NCBI RefSeq assembly: GCF_011043625.1
Contig: NZ_JAAKGT010000001.1
Location: 930,001-994,000, forward strand
Length of the DNA stretch: 64,000 bases
Reading direction: 5' to 3'
From: Caulobacter sp. 602-2
GTDB lineage: Bacteria > Pseudomonadota > Alphaproteobacteria > Caulobacterales > Caulobacteraceae
The position numbers were made by a program, and so were the translations under genes. Each line of letters begins with the position of its first letter. Position 1 is the first letter of the stretch. Below, piece after piece: positions 42,529-50,272 of this stretch. The notes under the pieces are model-generated. The model was given only the letters and a program-made list of their open reading frames with translations, was not told the DNA's origin and did no database searches.

Positions 42529-44010
42529 ATGAGCCGACAGAAGACCCTGGCCCATCGCGCAGCCACCACGGCGCTGGCCGCCATGCTGCTGGGAGGCGTG
42601 GCGAGCCCAGTGCTGGCCGACACGCTGCTGACCTATCCGGTTCCGCCGCAGCTGATGTACACCGCGCACAACGACGACTTCACCGTGCGGGTGCGCGCGC
42701 CGGGCGGCGAGTGGCGCGACCTCTACGAGTACCGGGTGCAGGTCGACACCGACACCAAGCAGAACGCCTCGCTGGTCTATTTCGACTTCGACGGGGCGGT
42801 CGAGCTTGAGGTGATGAAGAACAACGGCCGCTTTTCCGATGTATCGGTCGCGCCGCTGTCGAGCGCGATCAAGCCGCAGCGCGAGGGCTCGATCCTGCGC
42901 ATGACGCTGACGAAACCCGAGCGCTTCTCGCTGCAGTTCGACGACGACCGCCTGCGCAATCTGCACATCGTGGCCGGCGCCCCGCCCCCCGCCCGCCCCG
43001 CCGGCGCCGACGTCGTCTATTTCGGCCCCGGCTTCCACGTCCCGCCCGCGGGCCTTGACCACTTCCCGGTCAAGTCGGGCCAGCGCGTCTACATGGACGG
43101 CGGCGCGGTGCTGAAGGGCGCGTTCGACCTTTCCGGCGTCAGCGACGTGAAGATCTCCGGGCGCGGCCTACTGTGGGATCCCGGCCGGGCGATCGACCTG
43201 GAAAAGGCCAGGAACGTCGAGGTCTCGGACCTGATCATCGTCAACAGCGACCGCAAGGACGCAGCCCGGGTGATGAACATCCGCAACTCCGAGAACATCA
43301 CGGTCAGCCAGCTGACCGGCTTCACCTCGGGCAAGTGGTCGGATGGGATCAACATCTCGACCTCGCGTCACGTGAAGGTGCGCGACGGCTATCTGCGGGT
43401 CTCGGACGACGCCGTGGTGGTCTATGCCGTGGCCGACTGCCCGATCTGCCGCCAGAAGGCCGCCCAGACGGGGATCCCCGATCCCAACCCGCCGGGCGAC
43501 ACCTTCGACATCCAGGTCTCGAACATGCGTCTGTGGGTCGACGTCGCCCACGCCCTCTATATCGGCCACTTCGGCGACAACGCCGATCCGCGCACCATCC
43601 GCGACGTGACCTTCGACAACATCGACGTCGCCAACCTGGACGAGGACGACCCCGACTGGGAGGGCGCGATCGCCGCCTATTCCGGCGACAGCACGCTGAT
43701 CCGCAACATCACCTTCAGCAATGTGCGGGTCGACCGCATCGAGGAAGGCAAGCTGATCAACATCGTGGCCGGCGAGAACCCGCGCTACAACAAGGCGCCC
43801 GGACGCGGGATCGAAGGCCTGACGATCCGCAACGTCGCCTACACCGGCCAGGGCATGCCCAGCCTGTCGATCATCCGGGGCCTGTCGCCCCAGGTTGCGG
43901 TGAAGAACGTGACGATCGAGAACCTGACCATCGACGGCAAGCCGGTGAAGTCGGCCAAGGACGGCGACATCGCGGTGAGCGGCGAGGTCGTGGGGCTCTC
44001 CTTCCGCTGA
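42529..44010 (+). CDS. Exported GH28-like beta-helix glycosidase A
   Basis: From ATG 42529 (MSRQKTLAHRAA, GGGAGG five bases upstream) the protein is 493 residues with a signal peptide ending VLAD. An N-terminal beta-sandwich (about 32-150, AHNDDFTVRVRAPGGEWRDLYEY) precedes a right-handed beta-helix with many N-x-x-V/I-x-I repeats. Polygalacturonase-type acid residues appear to be kept: Asp272 in WSDGIN, Asp293-Asp294 in VSDDAV, and a His in VAHALYIGH. The RIK motif of classical GH28 is absent. It should hydrolyse a uronate-type or similar polysaccharide outside the cytoplasm. A paralogue lies at 56256-57686. Confidence 0.82.
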   Translation: MSRQKTLAHRAATTALAAMLLGGVASPVLADTLLTYPVPPQLMYTAHNDDFTVRVRAPGGEWRDLYEYRVQVDTDTKQNASLVYFDFDGAVELEVMKNNGRFSDVSVAPLSSAIKPQREGSILRMTLTKPERFSLQFDDDRLRNLHIVAGAPPPARPAGADVVYFGPGFHVPPAGLDHFPVKSGQRVYMDGGAVLKGAFDLSGVSDVKISGRGLLWDPGRAIDLEKARNVEVSDLIIVNSDRKDAARVMNIRNSENITVSQLTGFTSGKWSDGINISTSRHVKVRDGYLRVSDDAVVVYAVADCPICRQKAAQTGIPDPNPPGDTFDIQVSNMRLWVDVAHALYIGHFGDNADPRTIRDVTFDNIDVANLDEDDPDWEGAIAAYSGDSTLIRNITFSNVRVDRIEEGKLINIVAGENPRYNKAPGRGIEGLTIRNVAYTGQGMPSLSIIRGLSPQVAVKNVTIENLTIDGKPVKSAKDGDIAVSGEVVGLSFR

Positions 44011-44022
44011 ACGCAAAAAGAA

Positions 44023-44045
44023 GGGCGCCGTCGTCGACGGCGCCC
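44023..44045 (-). terminator. Terminator between convergent GH28-like and TonB receptor genes
   Basis: GGGCGCCGTC and GACGGCGCCC form a perfect 10-base stem around GTC. On the minus strand it is followed by TTCTTTTTG, giving a rho-independent terminator for the TonB receptor. It may also fold after the plus-strand gene, without a U-tract. Confidence 0.8.
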
Positions 44046-44071
44046 CGAGGCGGGACTTGATGCGACGGCGG

Positions 44072-46969
44072 TCAGCCGCCGAACTTGTAGCGCAGGCTGA
44101 TCCCGTAGACCCGGCCGTTCATGAAGTACTGGCGCAGGATGTCGGTGTCGTAGCCGCCGTCCGGCTCGCCGACGTAGCGGATCGGGGCCTTGTTGGTCAG
44201 GTTGGAGGCCGTCAGCGACAGGGTCAGGTCGTCGCGCAGGTTGAGATTCACCGAGGCGTCGAGCAGGCCGTAGCCCTTCAGGTAGCGGCCATCGATGGGG
44301 TTGGGAGAGATCCCGAACAGCACGTAGTCCGACCGGTAAGTATAGACGAGGCGGGCCGAGACCTTCTTGTTCTCGTAGAGGCCGGCCAGGCTCCAGTTCT
44401 GGTCGGACTGGAACGGCTGACGCACCTTCATCGCCCCGAGCGGGAGCTCGGTCTTGACCCAGGTGTACGAGCCCTGGACGCCGAAATCGTGCAGCATCGA
44501 CGGCAGGAAGTCGTAGTCGAAGAAGGTCTGGGCCGCGAGCTCGACGCCCTTGGCGAAGCCGGGATCGGCGTTCTGGGTCTGGGTGATGCGGAACTGGCCG
44601 GTCGGACAGTTGTTGGGCGTCACCCCGGTATAGGGCTGCGAGGTCGCCACTGTCTGGCAGCTCTCGACCCCGATCGGGAAGCCGTCGACCTTCTTGTAGA
44701 ACGCCGCGGCCGAGACGTAGCTGGTCGGGCCGAAGTATTTCTCCAGAGACAGGTCGTAGCTGTAGGCCCGCAGCGGCTGCAGGTTGGCGTTGCCCTGGCT
44801 GCCCGTGCCGCTGGTCAGGTTGACCGCCACCGTCGGGTTGATGTCGCCGACGCTGGGCCGGGTCATGCCTTTGCCGAAGCCGAAGCGCAGCAAGAGGTCG
44901 TCCTGGATGTAGCCCGTCAGGTTCAGGGTCGGCAGCACGTCGGTGTAGCTGTTGCCCTGGCTGCGGGCGACGATCACCGGGGTTGCGCCCGTGGTGTCGG
45001 TGACCCGCGCCTCGGCGTCGAGATTGGTGCGCACCACCCGCACGCCGGCGTTGCCCCGGATGCGATCGTTCAGGAAGGCGAAGTCGACCACGCCGTAGCC
45101 GGCCAGGGTCTCCTCCACCGCCTTGCGGCGCGACAACAGCACCTCGGGCAGCGAGTCCTCGGCCGCGACGCCGGCCAGGGCGAAGCGGTTGCGGACATTG
45201 TCGCCCAGCAGGGCGTCGGGCGAGAAGGTCAGGAAGCCGCCCGAATACCCCGCCTCACCGTCGAACCAGTTGGTGTGCGAACCGGCGACGAGATCCTGCA
45301 CGGTCGAGGCCAGGACGCCGTTCAACTGGTTGGCCGCCAGGGCCAAGCCGTCTGTCGTCAGGTTCTTGCCGCTGAAGGAGTAGTTGTAGAACTTCGACTT
45401 CTTTCGGTAGTAGCGCGCGCCGAACTTCACGGCCTTGATGAAGCTGTCGTTGATGCGCAGCTCGCCGTCGAACTGAGCGGCCAGCCCCGCGTCGTCATAG
45501 ACGTTGTTGACGCCGTTGGCGTAGTTCAGCAGCACCCAGTTGGCGGGGCTCGACAGGTCGGGCCCGCTGATCGACACGCGCTGGGGCGCGCCGACCGTGC
45601 GGGTCACGTCCCAGGTCAGGCCCGCGCGCGGGGTCATGGTCACCGAGCGGTTGTCCTGGTGCTGATCGGCCTTGACGTAAGAGAGGTCGGCCTTGAGATC
45701 GAGGTCGTCGGTCGGCGACCACTTGGCGCCGCCGGCCAGGATCCAGGTCTTGTAGATGCGATGCTCGTCGCCGCCGATCGACGAGAAGCTCGAGCCCAGG
45801 AACGTGCCGCTGTTGAAGCGCTGTCCGGCCAGCACTGCGTCCTCGCCGCCGTTGGCGTTGCGGTTGGCCAGGCCCTCGGTGGTGCTGAAGGGGGTGGTGG
45901 CCAGGCCTTGGACGTAGCGGCTGTCGACGCCGTTCAGGAAGCGGTAGCCCTGGTGATAGAGGTAGGAATTGTAGTTGCCGTCGACATAGACCTCGAGGCC
46001 CGGACGCACCTTCCACTGGAAGGCGCCGGCGAAGCCCTTGCGGGTGCGCTGGATGTCTTCCTCGTTCACGTTGATCTGCACGCCGGCCATGTTGACCAGG
46101 TTGGCGCGCTCGGCCGAGGTCAGGGCCAGCGGATTGGCCACGTCGGCCAGGAAGGAGACGTCGCTGCGGCCGGCATAGGCCTGGTTATAGGCGCTGTTGC
46201 CGATGTATTCGGCGCTGTCGGCGCGCACCACGCGGCGCAGGTTGGTCCCACCGGGACCGGGCGCATTGTCGGAGCGGTTCCAGCTCTTCTGGTAGTTGGC
46301 GCCGAGCAGCAGGCCCATCTCGCCGTCGCCCACGTCCCATTTGTGCGAGACCAGGCCGAAGTACTCGGGCTGCATCTGCTTGACCATGTCGTTGTAGCGG
46401 CCGGAGATCGCCACGCTGCCCGACATCTTCGGCAGGTCGAGCGGACGGCGGGTCTTGATGTCGACGAGGCCGCCGATGCCGCCCTCGATGTGCTCGGCCG
46501 AGGGGTTCTTGTAGACGTCCAGGCCCGCGATCATGCCGGGGATGGCCGCCTCGATGTTGAACTCGCTGCCGCCGGCGGTGAAGTACGAGCGACCGTCGAC
46601 CTGCGAGGCGGTCTGGCCCGACAAACCCCGGATCGTCAGGCCCGAACCGGCGCCGACCGGCGAAGCCCCCTCCCCGCCGTAACGATAGCCCTGTACGCCC
46701 GGAATGCGGGTCAGGGTCTCGGCGACGTTGGGGTCGGGCAGCTTGCCGATGTCCTCGGCGCGGATGGAGTCGACCACCTCCATGGTGTTCTTCTTGACCT
46801 GCACGGCCGACTGCAGGCTCTGGCGGATGCCGGTGACGACCACCTCCTCAACGGCTTCTTCGGCAGCCGGCGCCGGCGCGGTCTGGGCGTGGGCGGCGCC
46901 GAACGCGCCCAGCGCGACGGCCAGCGTCGAAACGGTGAGGAACAGACGCGATTGAACTTCCGACTTCAT
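44072..46969 (-). CDS. TonB-dependent receptor of the polysaccharide locus, copy 1
   Basis: The 965-residue protein begins MKSEVQSRLFLT with GGAGGGGAAG before the ATG. The signal peptide ends AAHAQ. The TonB box is EEVVVTG, and the plug IRQSLQSAVQVKKNT...VVDSIRAEDIGKLPDPNVAETLTRIPGV places it in the Xanthomonas/Caulobacter carbohydrate-receptor group. The barrel ends RVYGISLRYKFGG. A LacI-type operator lies about 165 bases upstream at 47134-47147. It most likely imports oligosaccharides released by the lyase and GH28-like enzymes. Confidence 0.93.
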   Translation of the reverse strand: MKSEVQSRLFLTVSTLAVALGAFGAAHAQTAPAPAAEEAVEEVVVTGIRQSLQSAVQVKKNTMEVVDSIRAEDIGKLPDPNVAETLTRIPGVQGYRYGGEGASPVGAGSGLTIRGLSGQTASQVDGRSYFTAGGSEFNIEAAIPGMIAGLDVYKNPSAEHIEGGIGGLVDIKTRRPLDLPKMSGSVAISGRYNDMVKQMQPEYFGLVSHKWDVGDGEMGLLLGANYQKSWNRSDNAPGPGGTNLRRVVRADSAEYIGNSAYNQAYAGRSDVSFLADVANPLALTSAERANLVNMAGVQINVNEEDIQRTRKGFAGAFQWKVRPGLEVYVDGNYNSYLYHQGYRFLNGVDSRYVQGLATTPFSTTEGLANRNANGGEDAVLAGQRFNSGTFLGSSFSSIGGDEHRIYKTWILAGGAKWSPTDDLDLKADLSYVKADQHQDNRSVTMTPRAGLTWDVTRTVGAPQRVSISGPDLSSPANWVLLNYANGVNNVYDDAGLAAQFDGELRINDSFIKAVKFGARYYRKKSKFYNYSFSGKNLTTDGLALAANQLNGVLASTVQDLVAGSHTNWFDGEAGYSGGFLTFSPDALLGDNVRNRFALAGVAAEDSLPEVLLSRRKAVEETLAGYGVVDFAFLNDRIRGNAGVRVVRTNLDAEARVTDTTGATPVIVARSQGNSYTDVLPTLNLTGYIQDDLLLRFGFGKGMTRPSVGDINPTVAVNLTSGTGSQGNANLQPLRAYSYDLSLEKYFGPTSYVSAAAFYKKVDGFPIGVESCQTVATSQPYTGVTPNNCPTGQFRITQTQNADPGFAKGVELAAQTFFDYDFLPSMLHDFGVQGSYTWVKTELPLGAMKVRQPFQSDQNWSLAGLYENKKVSARLVYTYRSDYVLFGISPNPIDGRYLKGYGLLDASVNLNLRDDLTLSLTASNLTNKAPIRYVGEPDGGYDTDILRQYFMNGRVYGISLRYKFGG

Positions 46970-47133
46970 GGCTTCCCCTCCTGCGGAGCCTACGCCCGAT
47001 AAGCCGGCGCGGCCCGTCAGATCCCGCGCGAGGCGGGTTTTCCCTGTTGGCTAGGGCGCTTGCCGCGCCCTCTCTGTTTCACTCCCGGGTCGGGGCGTCG
47101 CCTGCACGGCGATCTTCTCCAACCACATAATCT

Positions 47134-47147
47134 TGTTATCGATATCA
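47134..47147. promoter_or_regulatory. LacI-type operator, site 2
   Basis: TGTTATCGATATCA differs from the perfect palindrome at one base. It lies in the gap between the lyase stop and the TonB receptor start, so it should control the receptor. Confidence 0.75.
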
Positions 47148-47155
47148 TACGTTGT

Positions 47156-47173
47156 TGACAAGAGCTTTTGTCA
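47156..47173. promoter_or_regulatory. Second palindrome in the receptor promoter region
   Basis: TGACAAGAGCTTTTGTCA has perfect six-base arms TGACAA/TTGTCA around six bases, next to the LacI-type operator. It could be another operator, or it could supply a TTGTCA -35 element for the minus-strand receptor promoter. Confidence 0.4.
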
Positions 47174-47194
47174 GACAAATGCGATGATTGAAAC

Positions 47195-49507
47195 TCAGTT
47201 GGGCGGCGAGGATCGACGCGCCAGCGCCACGTCGCCGGAACAGGCCTTGGCGGCACCGTCGACCTTGATCGAGCGAGCCCCCTCGCAAGCCAGGCGGACG
47301 GCGTAGGTCGGCTGGCCCTGGATGCGGGCCTCGACGCCCTGCCCCGTCCGGTCCTTGACCACGAAGGCCTTGGACAGGCTGTCGAGCTCGACGCGGCCGT
47401 CGCGGCGCAGATAGCTGCCATCGGCGACGAACCAGCGGCGCGGCTTGGCCGCGCTGCCGCCCTCAGGATAGGTCAGCGCGAGAATGTAGGCGTCGGTCCG
47501 CCAGCCGCCGAGGTCGGCATTGGCGTTGCGGTGACGGATGCGGCCGTCGGCCAGCAGATTGAAATAGACCTCGGTGACCTCGCCCTTCTGGCGCACGCGA
47601 ACCATCAGCCAGTCCTTGGTCTCGACCTTCTCGATCACGGGCGCGGCAGCCGCACCGTTCGGCGTCAGGGCGACCACGAACTTGGTCCGGTCAGTGACGC
47701 CCGGCGCCTGCAGGCGCAGGTAGGGCTGGGCCTCGTCGGGCGCATGGTCCTTCAGGCCCTTGCCCTCGGCCATCCGCATCAGTTCGGGATAGTCGGTGAA
47801 CAGCCCGGCGTCCGGCAGGGTCTCGGGAAACAGCGGCCGCACCGCGACCTCGGCCTCGCCGTTCCTGACGGTGATCACCTGACCCTGGCGCTTGGCCTCG
47901 CCTTCGTAGTGCATCAGCCATTCGAATTGGCCCGGCGCCCAGCCCTTCAGGTCGTCGATGACCAGGATCACGTCGCCGATCCACATGAAGCTGCGGTACT
48001 TGCGCTCGAAGGTCCGGGCGTTGGGGCCGGTGGCGTCGGCCCAGACGAAGCGCAGGTCGCCGGCGTCGACCAGGTGGTCCACCCGCCCCACGAAGTGCGA
48101 GCCGTTGTAGGTGTTGCTTTCCGGCTCGGCCTTGCCGTCCAGGGTGACGACATTGTGGGCCACGCTCTGGCGGTAGTAGCCATCGTACTCGGGCCGGGCG
48201 TAGCTGCTGTTGCCGGAGTCGATCAGCAGCTGCTTGCCCTTGTGCCAGAGGATGAAGCTGCCGGCGTCGGCGTGGTTGTGGTTCCAGGTGAAGCCCGAGC
48301 GCAGCGCCAGGAAGGTGGCGTCCGGCGCCCAGGACGAGCGCATCGTCGCTGCGCCCAGATCGGCGTCGATCCAGCTGGTCGGCAGCCCCGGGCCCTTGCC
48401 TGCCGAGGCGCGGGCCTTGGCCGAGGGCCATTGGACCATGTTCTCGGGCTCGGCGAAGACGTCCTGCTTGGGATCGGGACGCACGGTGTTCAGATACCAG
48501 AGATAGCGCGACTGCTGGTCGCCGCTGGCCCACAGGTTGGCGATGGCGCTGGCCCCGCTGGAGGTCGGATTGCCGTCGCCGAAGTTGGTCGACAGGAAGC
48601 CCCCGGTGGTCGGGTAGAGGTTCTGGATGAAATAGTCGCCCAGGCCCGCCAGGCGCGGCGTCGCGGCCGGCCGCTCCTTGAAAGCGTCGAGCCAGGCGCG
48701 CTTGAAGCGCAGATAGCCCTCGGCGGCGAAGTCGGCGTAGTTGATGCTCTCGACGAAGGCCCCGTTGGACGCGAAGTGCGCCGGCTTGGTCTCGATGGCG
48801 CTGCCGTCGTAGTTGGCCCACTCCTCGGCCGCCTCGTCGATGCGGCGGATCCAGGCGTCGGCCTGGGGCTCTTCGGTCTTGACGGCTATCGCCGCCACCC
48901 CGGCGCCGAACACGATGTGGCTGAACCAGTTGTGACCCATGGTGTCGAGGCTGTGGATGCGTTCCGCGCCGTCGATCCAGTCGTTCAGGGTCGGGCGGAT
49001 CGCGCCTTTGACCAGGGCCTTGGCCAGGCGGTCGCGCTCGGCGGGGCTGAGGGCGTCGTGGATGGCGTCGAACGTCAGGCCGAAGGTGTAGGCGCTGGTC
49101 CCCATGCCGAGATCGGAGTTCCAGACCGGGCTGCGGGCCAGAAGCGGCTTGTCGGTCACCCAGTTGGCGCGGTTCGCATAGACGTCGAGCAGGGCCTTGG
49201 CGCGGTCGGCGTACTTGCGCTCGCCGGTCATGCGGTAGGTCAGCGACAGGCCCATCAGGGCCGCGTTCAGTTCGCGGTCGTTGGCCGGCTTGCGGGTCAG
49301 GGCCGCGTCGGCGTCGGCTCGGGCCTTGGTCCAGGCGGCCTTGGCGTCGGGATCTTCGGCCACGCGGGCCTTGAACTGTGAGACATGGGCGTCGCTGAAG
49401 GTCAGGTACGGATGGCTCGACTTCAGGGTCTGGGCGCCGGCCGCTCCGGCCAGGAGGCAGGTCGCCAGGGCCAGCCCCGACACCATCCGCTTTGCTTGGC
49501 TCTTCAC
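47195..49507 (-). CDS. Exported heparinase II/III-family polysaccharide lyase
   Basis: The 770-residue protein starts with GTG 49507 (GGGGAG six bases upstream). A signal peptide ends GAAGAQ. An (alpha/alpha) toroid domain at about 40-380 has GHNWFSHIVFGAG (His192) and ESINYADFAAEGYL (Tyr257). The heparinase II/III beta-domain starts around 395 with WNHNHADAGSFILW (409-416), LLIDSGNSSY and VAHNVVTLDG. Such enzymes eliminate uronic-acid glycosidic bonds and leave an unsaturated uronate at the new end, which is exactly the substrate type of the GH88 enzyme in this locus. The specific family and polysaccharide are uncertain. It has its own operator upstream. Confidence 0.87.
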   Translation of the reverse strand: MKSQAKRMVSGLALATCLLAGAAGAQTLKSSHPYLTFSDAHVSQFKARVAEDPDAKAAWTKARADADAALTRKPANDRELNAALMGLSLTYRMTGERKYADRAKALLDVYANRANWVTDKPLLARSPVWNSDLGMGTSAYTFGLTFDAIHDALSPAERDRLAKALVKGAIRPTLNDWIDGAERIHSLDTMGHNWFSHIVFGAGVAAIAVKTEEPQADAWIRRIDEAAEEWANYDGSAIETKPAHFASNGAFVESINYADFAAEGYLRFKRAWLDAFKERPAATPRLAGLGDYFIQNLYPTTGGFLSTNFGDGNPTSSGASAIANLWASGDQQSRYLWYLNTVRPDPKQDVFAEPENMVQWPSAKARASAGKGPGLPTSWIDADLGAATMRSSWAPDATFLALRSGFTWNHNHADAGSFILWHKGKQLLIDSGNSSYARPEYDGYYRQSVAHNVVTLDGKAEPESNTYNGSHFVGRVDHLVDAGDLRFVWADATGPNARTFERKYRSFMWIGDVILVIDDLKGWAPGQFEWLMHYEGEAKRQGQVITVRNGEAEVAVRPLFPETLPDAGLFTDYPELMRMAEGKGLKDHAPDEAQPYLRLQAPGVTDRTKFVVALTPNGAAAAPVIEKVETKDWLMVRVRQKGEVTEVYFNLLADGRIRHRNANADLGGWRTDAYILALTYPEGGSAAKPRRWFVADGSYLRRDGRVELDSLSKAFVVKDRTGQGVEARIQGQPTYAVRLACEGARSIKVDGAAKACSGDVALARRSSPPN

Positions 49508-49544
49508 GCGCTTCTCCCCGTACGCTTCTTCTGACTTTGAATTA

Positions 49545-49558
49545 TGATATCGATATCA
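49545..49558. promoter_or_regulatory. LacI-type operator, site 3
   Basis: TGATATCGATATCA is a perfect palindrome within AATGATATCGATATCATAAT, about 40 bases before the lyase start and after the oxygenase stop. It gives the lyase its own regulated promoter. Confidence 0.8.
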
Positions 49559-49592
49559 TTACTGGGCGCAAGCGCCCTCCGCGGCGCTCTGC

Positions 49593-50258
49593 TCAGGCAA
49601 GGGCGAGATTGATCGCCATCGACCGACGCACGCCCGGACTGCGGAACGGGTAGACGCAGTGCAGCATCCACGAGGGCCACAGGTAGAAGTCGCCGACCAC
49701 CGGCTTGACCGTGAACAGGTTCTTGGCCCCGACGGCGCTGCGGCTGTCGATGAACTGCAGGCAGCCGGCAGTGTTCTGCCTGGCCTTGTCGGCCGCGAAC
49801 TCGGCCTCGTAGCCAGGCGGAACGCGCAGGAAGCCCACGCTGGAATAGAGGCAGCCCTGGTGGAAATGGGCCGGATTGTAGTCGCCGGCGACCATGTCGT
49901 TGATCCAGCCCTCCTTGATCTCGATGCGGAGCTTTTTCGCCTCGAGCTCCTCGGTTCGCTCGTAGTCGGAGAAATGCATCAGGGCGTTCTCGCACCGGTA
50001 GGTGTAGGTGCGGGCCACGTCGAACAGGAAGTCGGTGAGTTCGGCGGTCTCGCGGATCACGTCGGTGAAGCGGATCTCGGTGCTGACCGCGCCCGCCAGA
50101 TGGGCCGACCAGTCGCGGGCGGCGACCTCGTCCTTGCGTCCTACGATCTCGTCGATCCGGGCGTTGAGGCGCTCGACCACGCCCGGCGGCATGGTCGCCT
50201 TGATGATCGTCGGGCTGAACGGCGCGACCAGCCGCAGGTCATGGTCGTTGCTCACCAC
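49593..50258 (-). CDS. 2OG-Fe(II) oxygenase-like protein
   Basis: The 221-residue protein starts with GTG 50258 (GGAGGAGG upstream). Metal-ligand candidates are His131 and His133 in NPAHFHQG, Asp171 in LQFIDSR and His200 in WPSWMLHCVYPF, with Arg-rich RSPGVRRSMAINL as the 2-oxoglutarate anchor. This matches the small 2OG-Fe(II) oxygenase family (PF13759-like) often found near TonB receptors. It has no signal peptide and is presumably cytoplasmic. It is 15 bases after the 782-residue unknown gene and in its operon. A role in modifying an amino acid, protein or sugar related to this locus is unproven. Confidence 0.8.
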   Translation of the reverse strand: MVSNDHDLRLVAPFSPTIIKATMPPGVVERLNARIDEIVGRKDEVAARDWSAHLAGAVSTEIRFTDVIRETAELTDFLFDVARTYTYRCENALMHFSDYERTEELEAKKLRIEIKEGWINDMVAGDYNPAHFHQGCLYSSVGFLRVPPGYEAEFAADKARQNTAGCLQFIDSRSAVGAKNLFTVKPVVGDFYLWPSWMLHCVYPFRSPGVRRSMAINLALA

Positions 50259-50272
50259 CGCCTCCTCCGCGA

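Noticed and set aside
44057..47002. Nearly 3-kb plus-strand open frame opposite TonB receptor copy 1
   Set aside because: It is a shadow of the receptor gene: no recognisable protein motifs, and it spans the receptor's start and its regulatory end.
49564..49577. GGGCGC-AA-GCGCCC hairpin after the oxygenase gene as a terminator
   Set aside because: The stem is only six bases and there is no U-run, and it sits directly beside operator site 3. Too weak to call.
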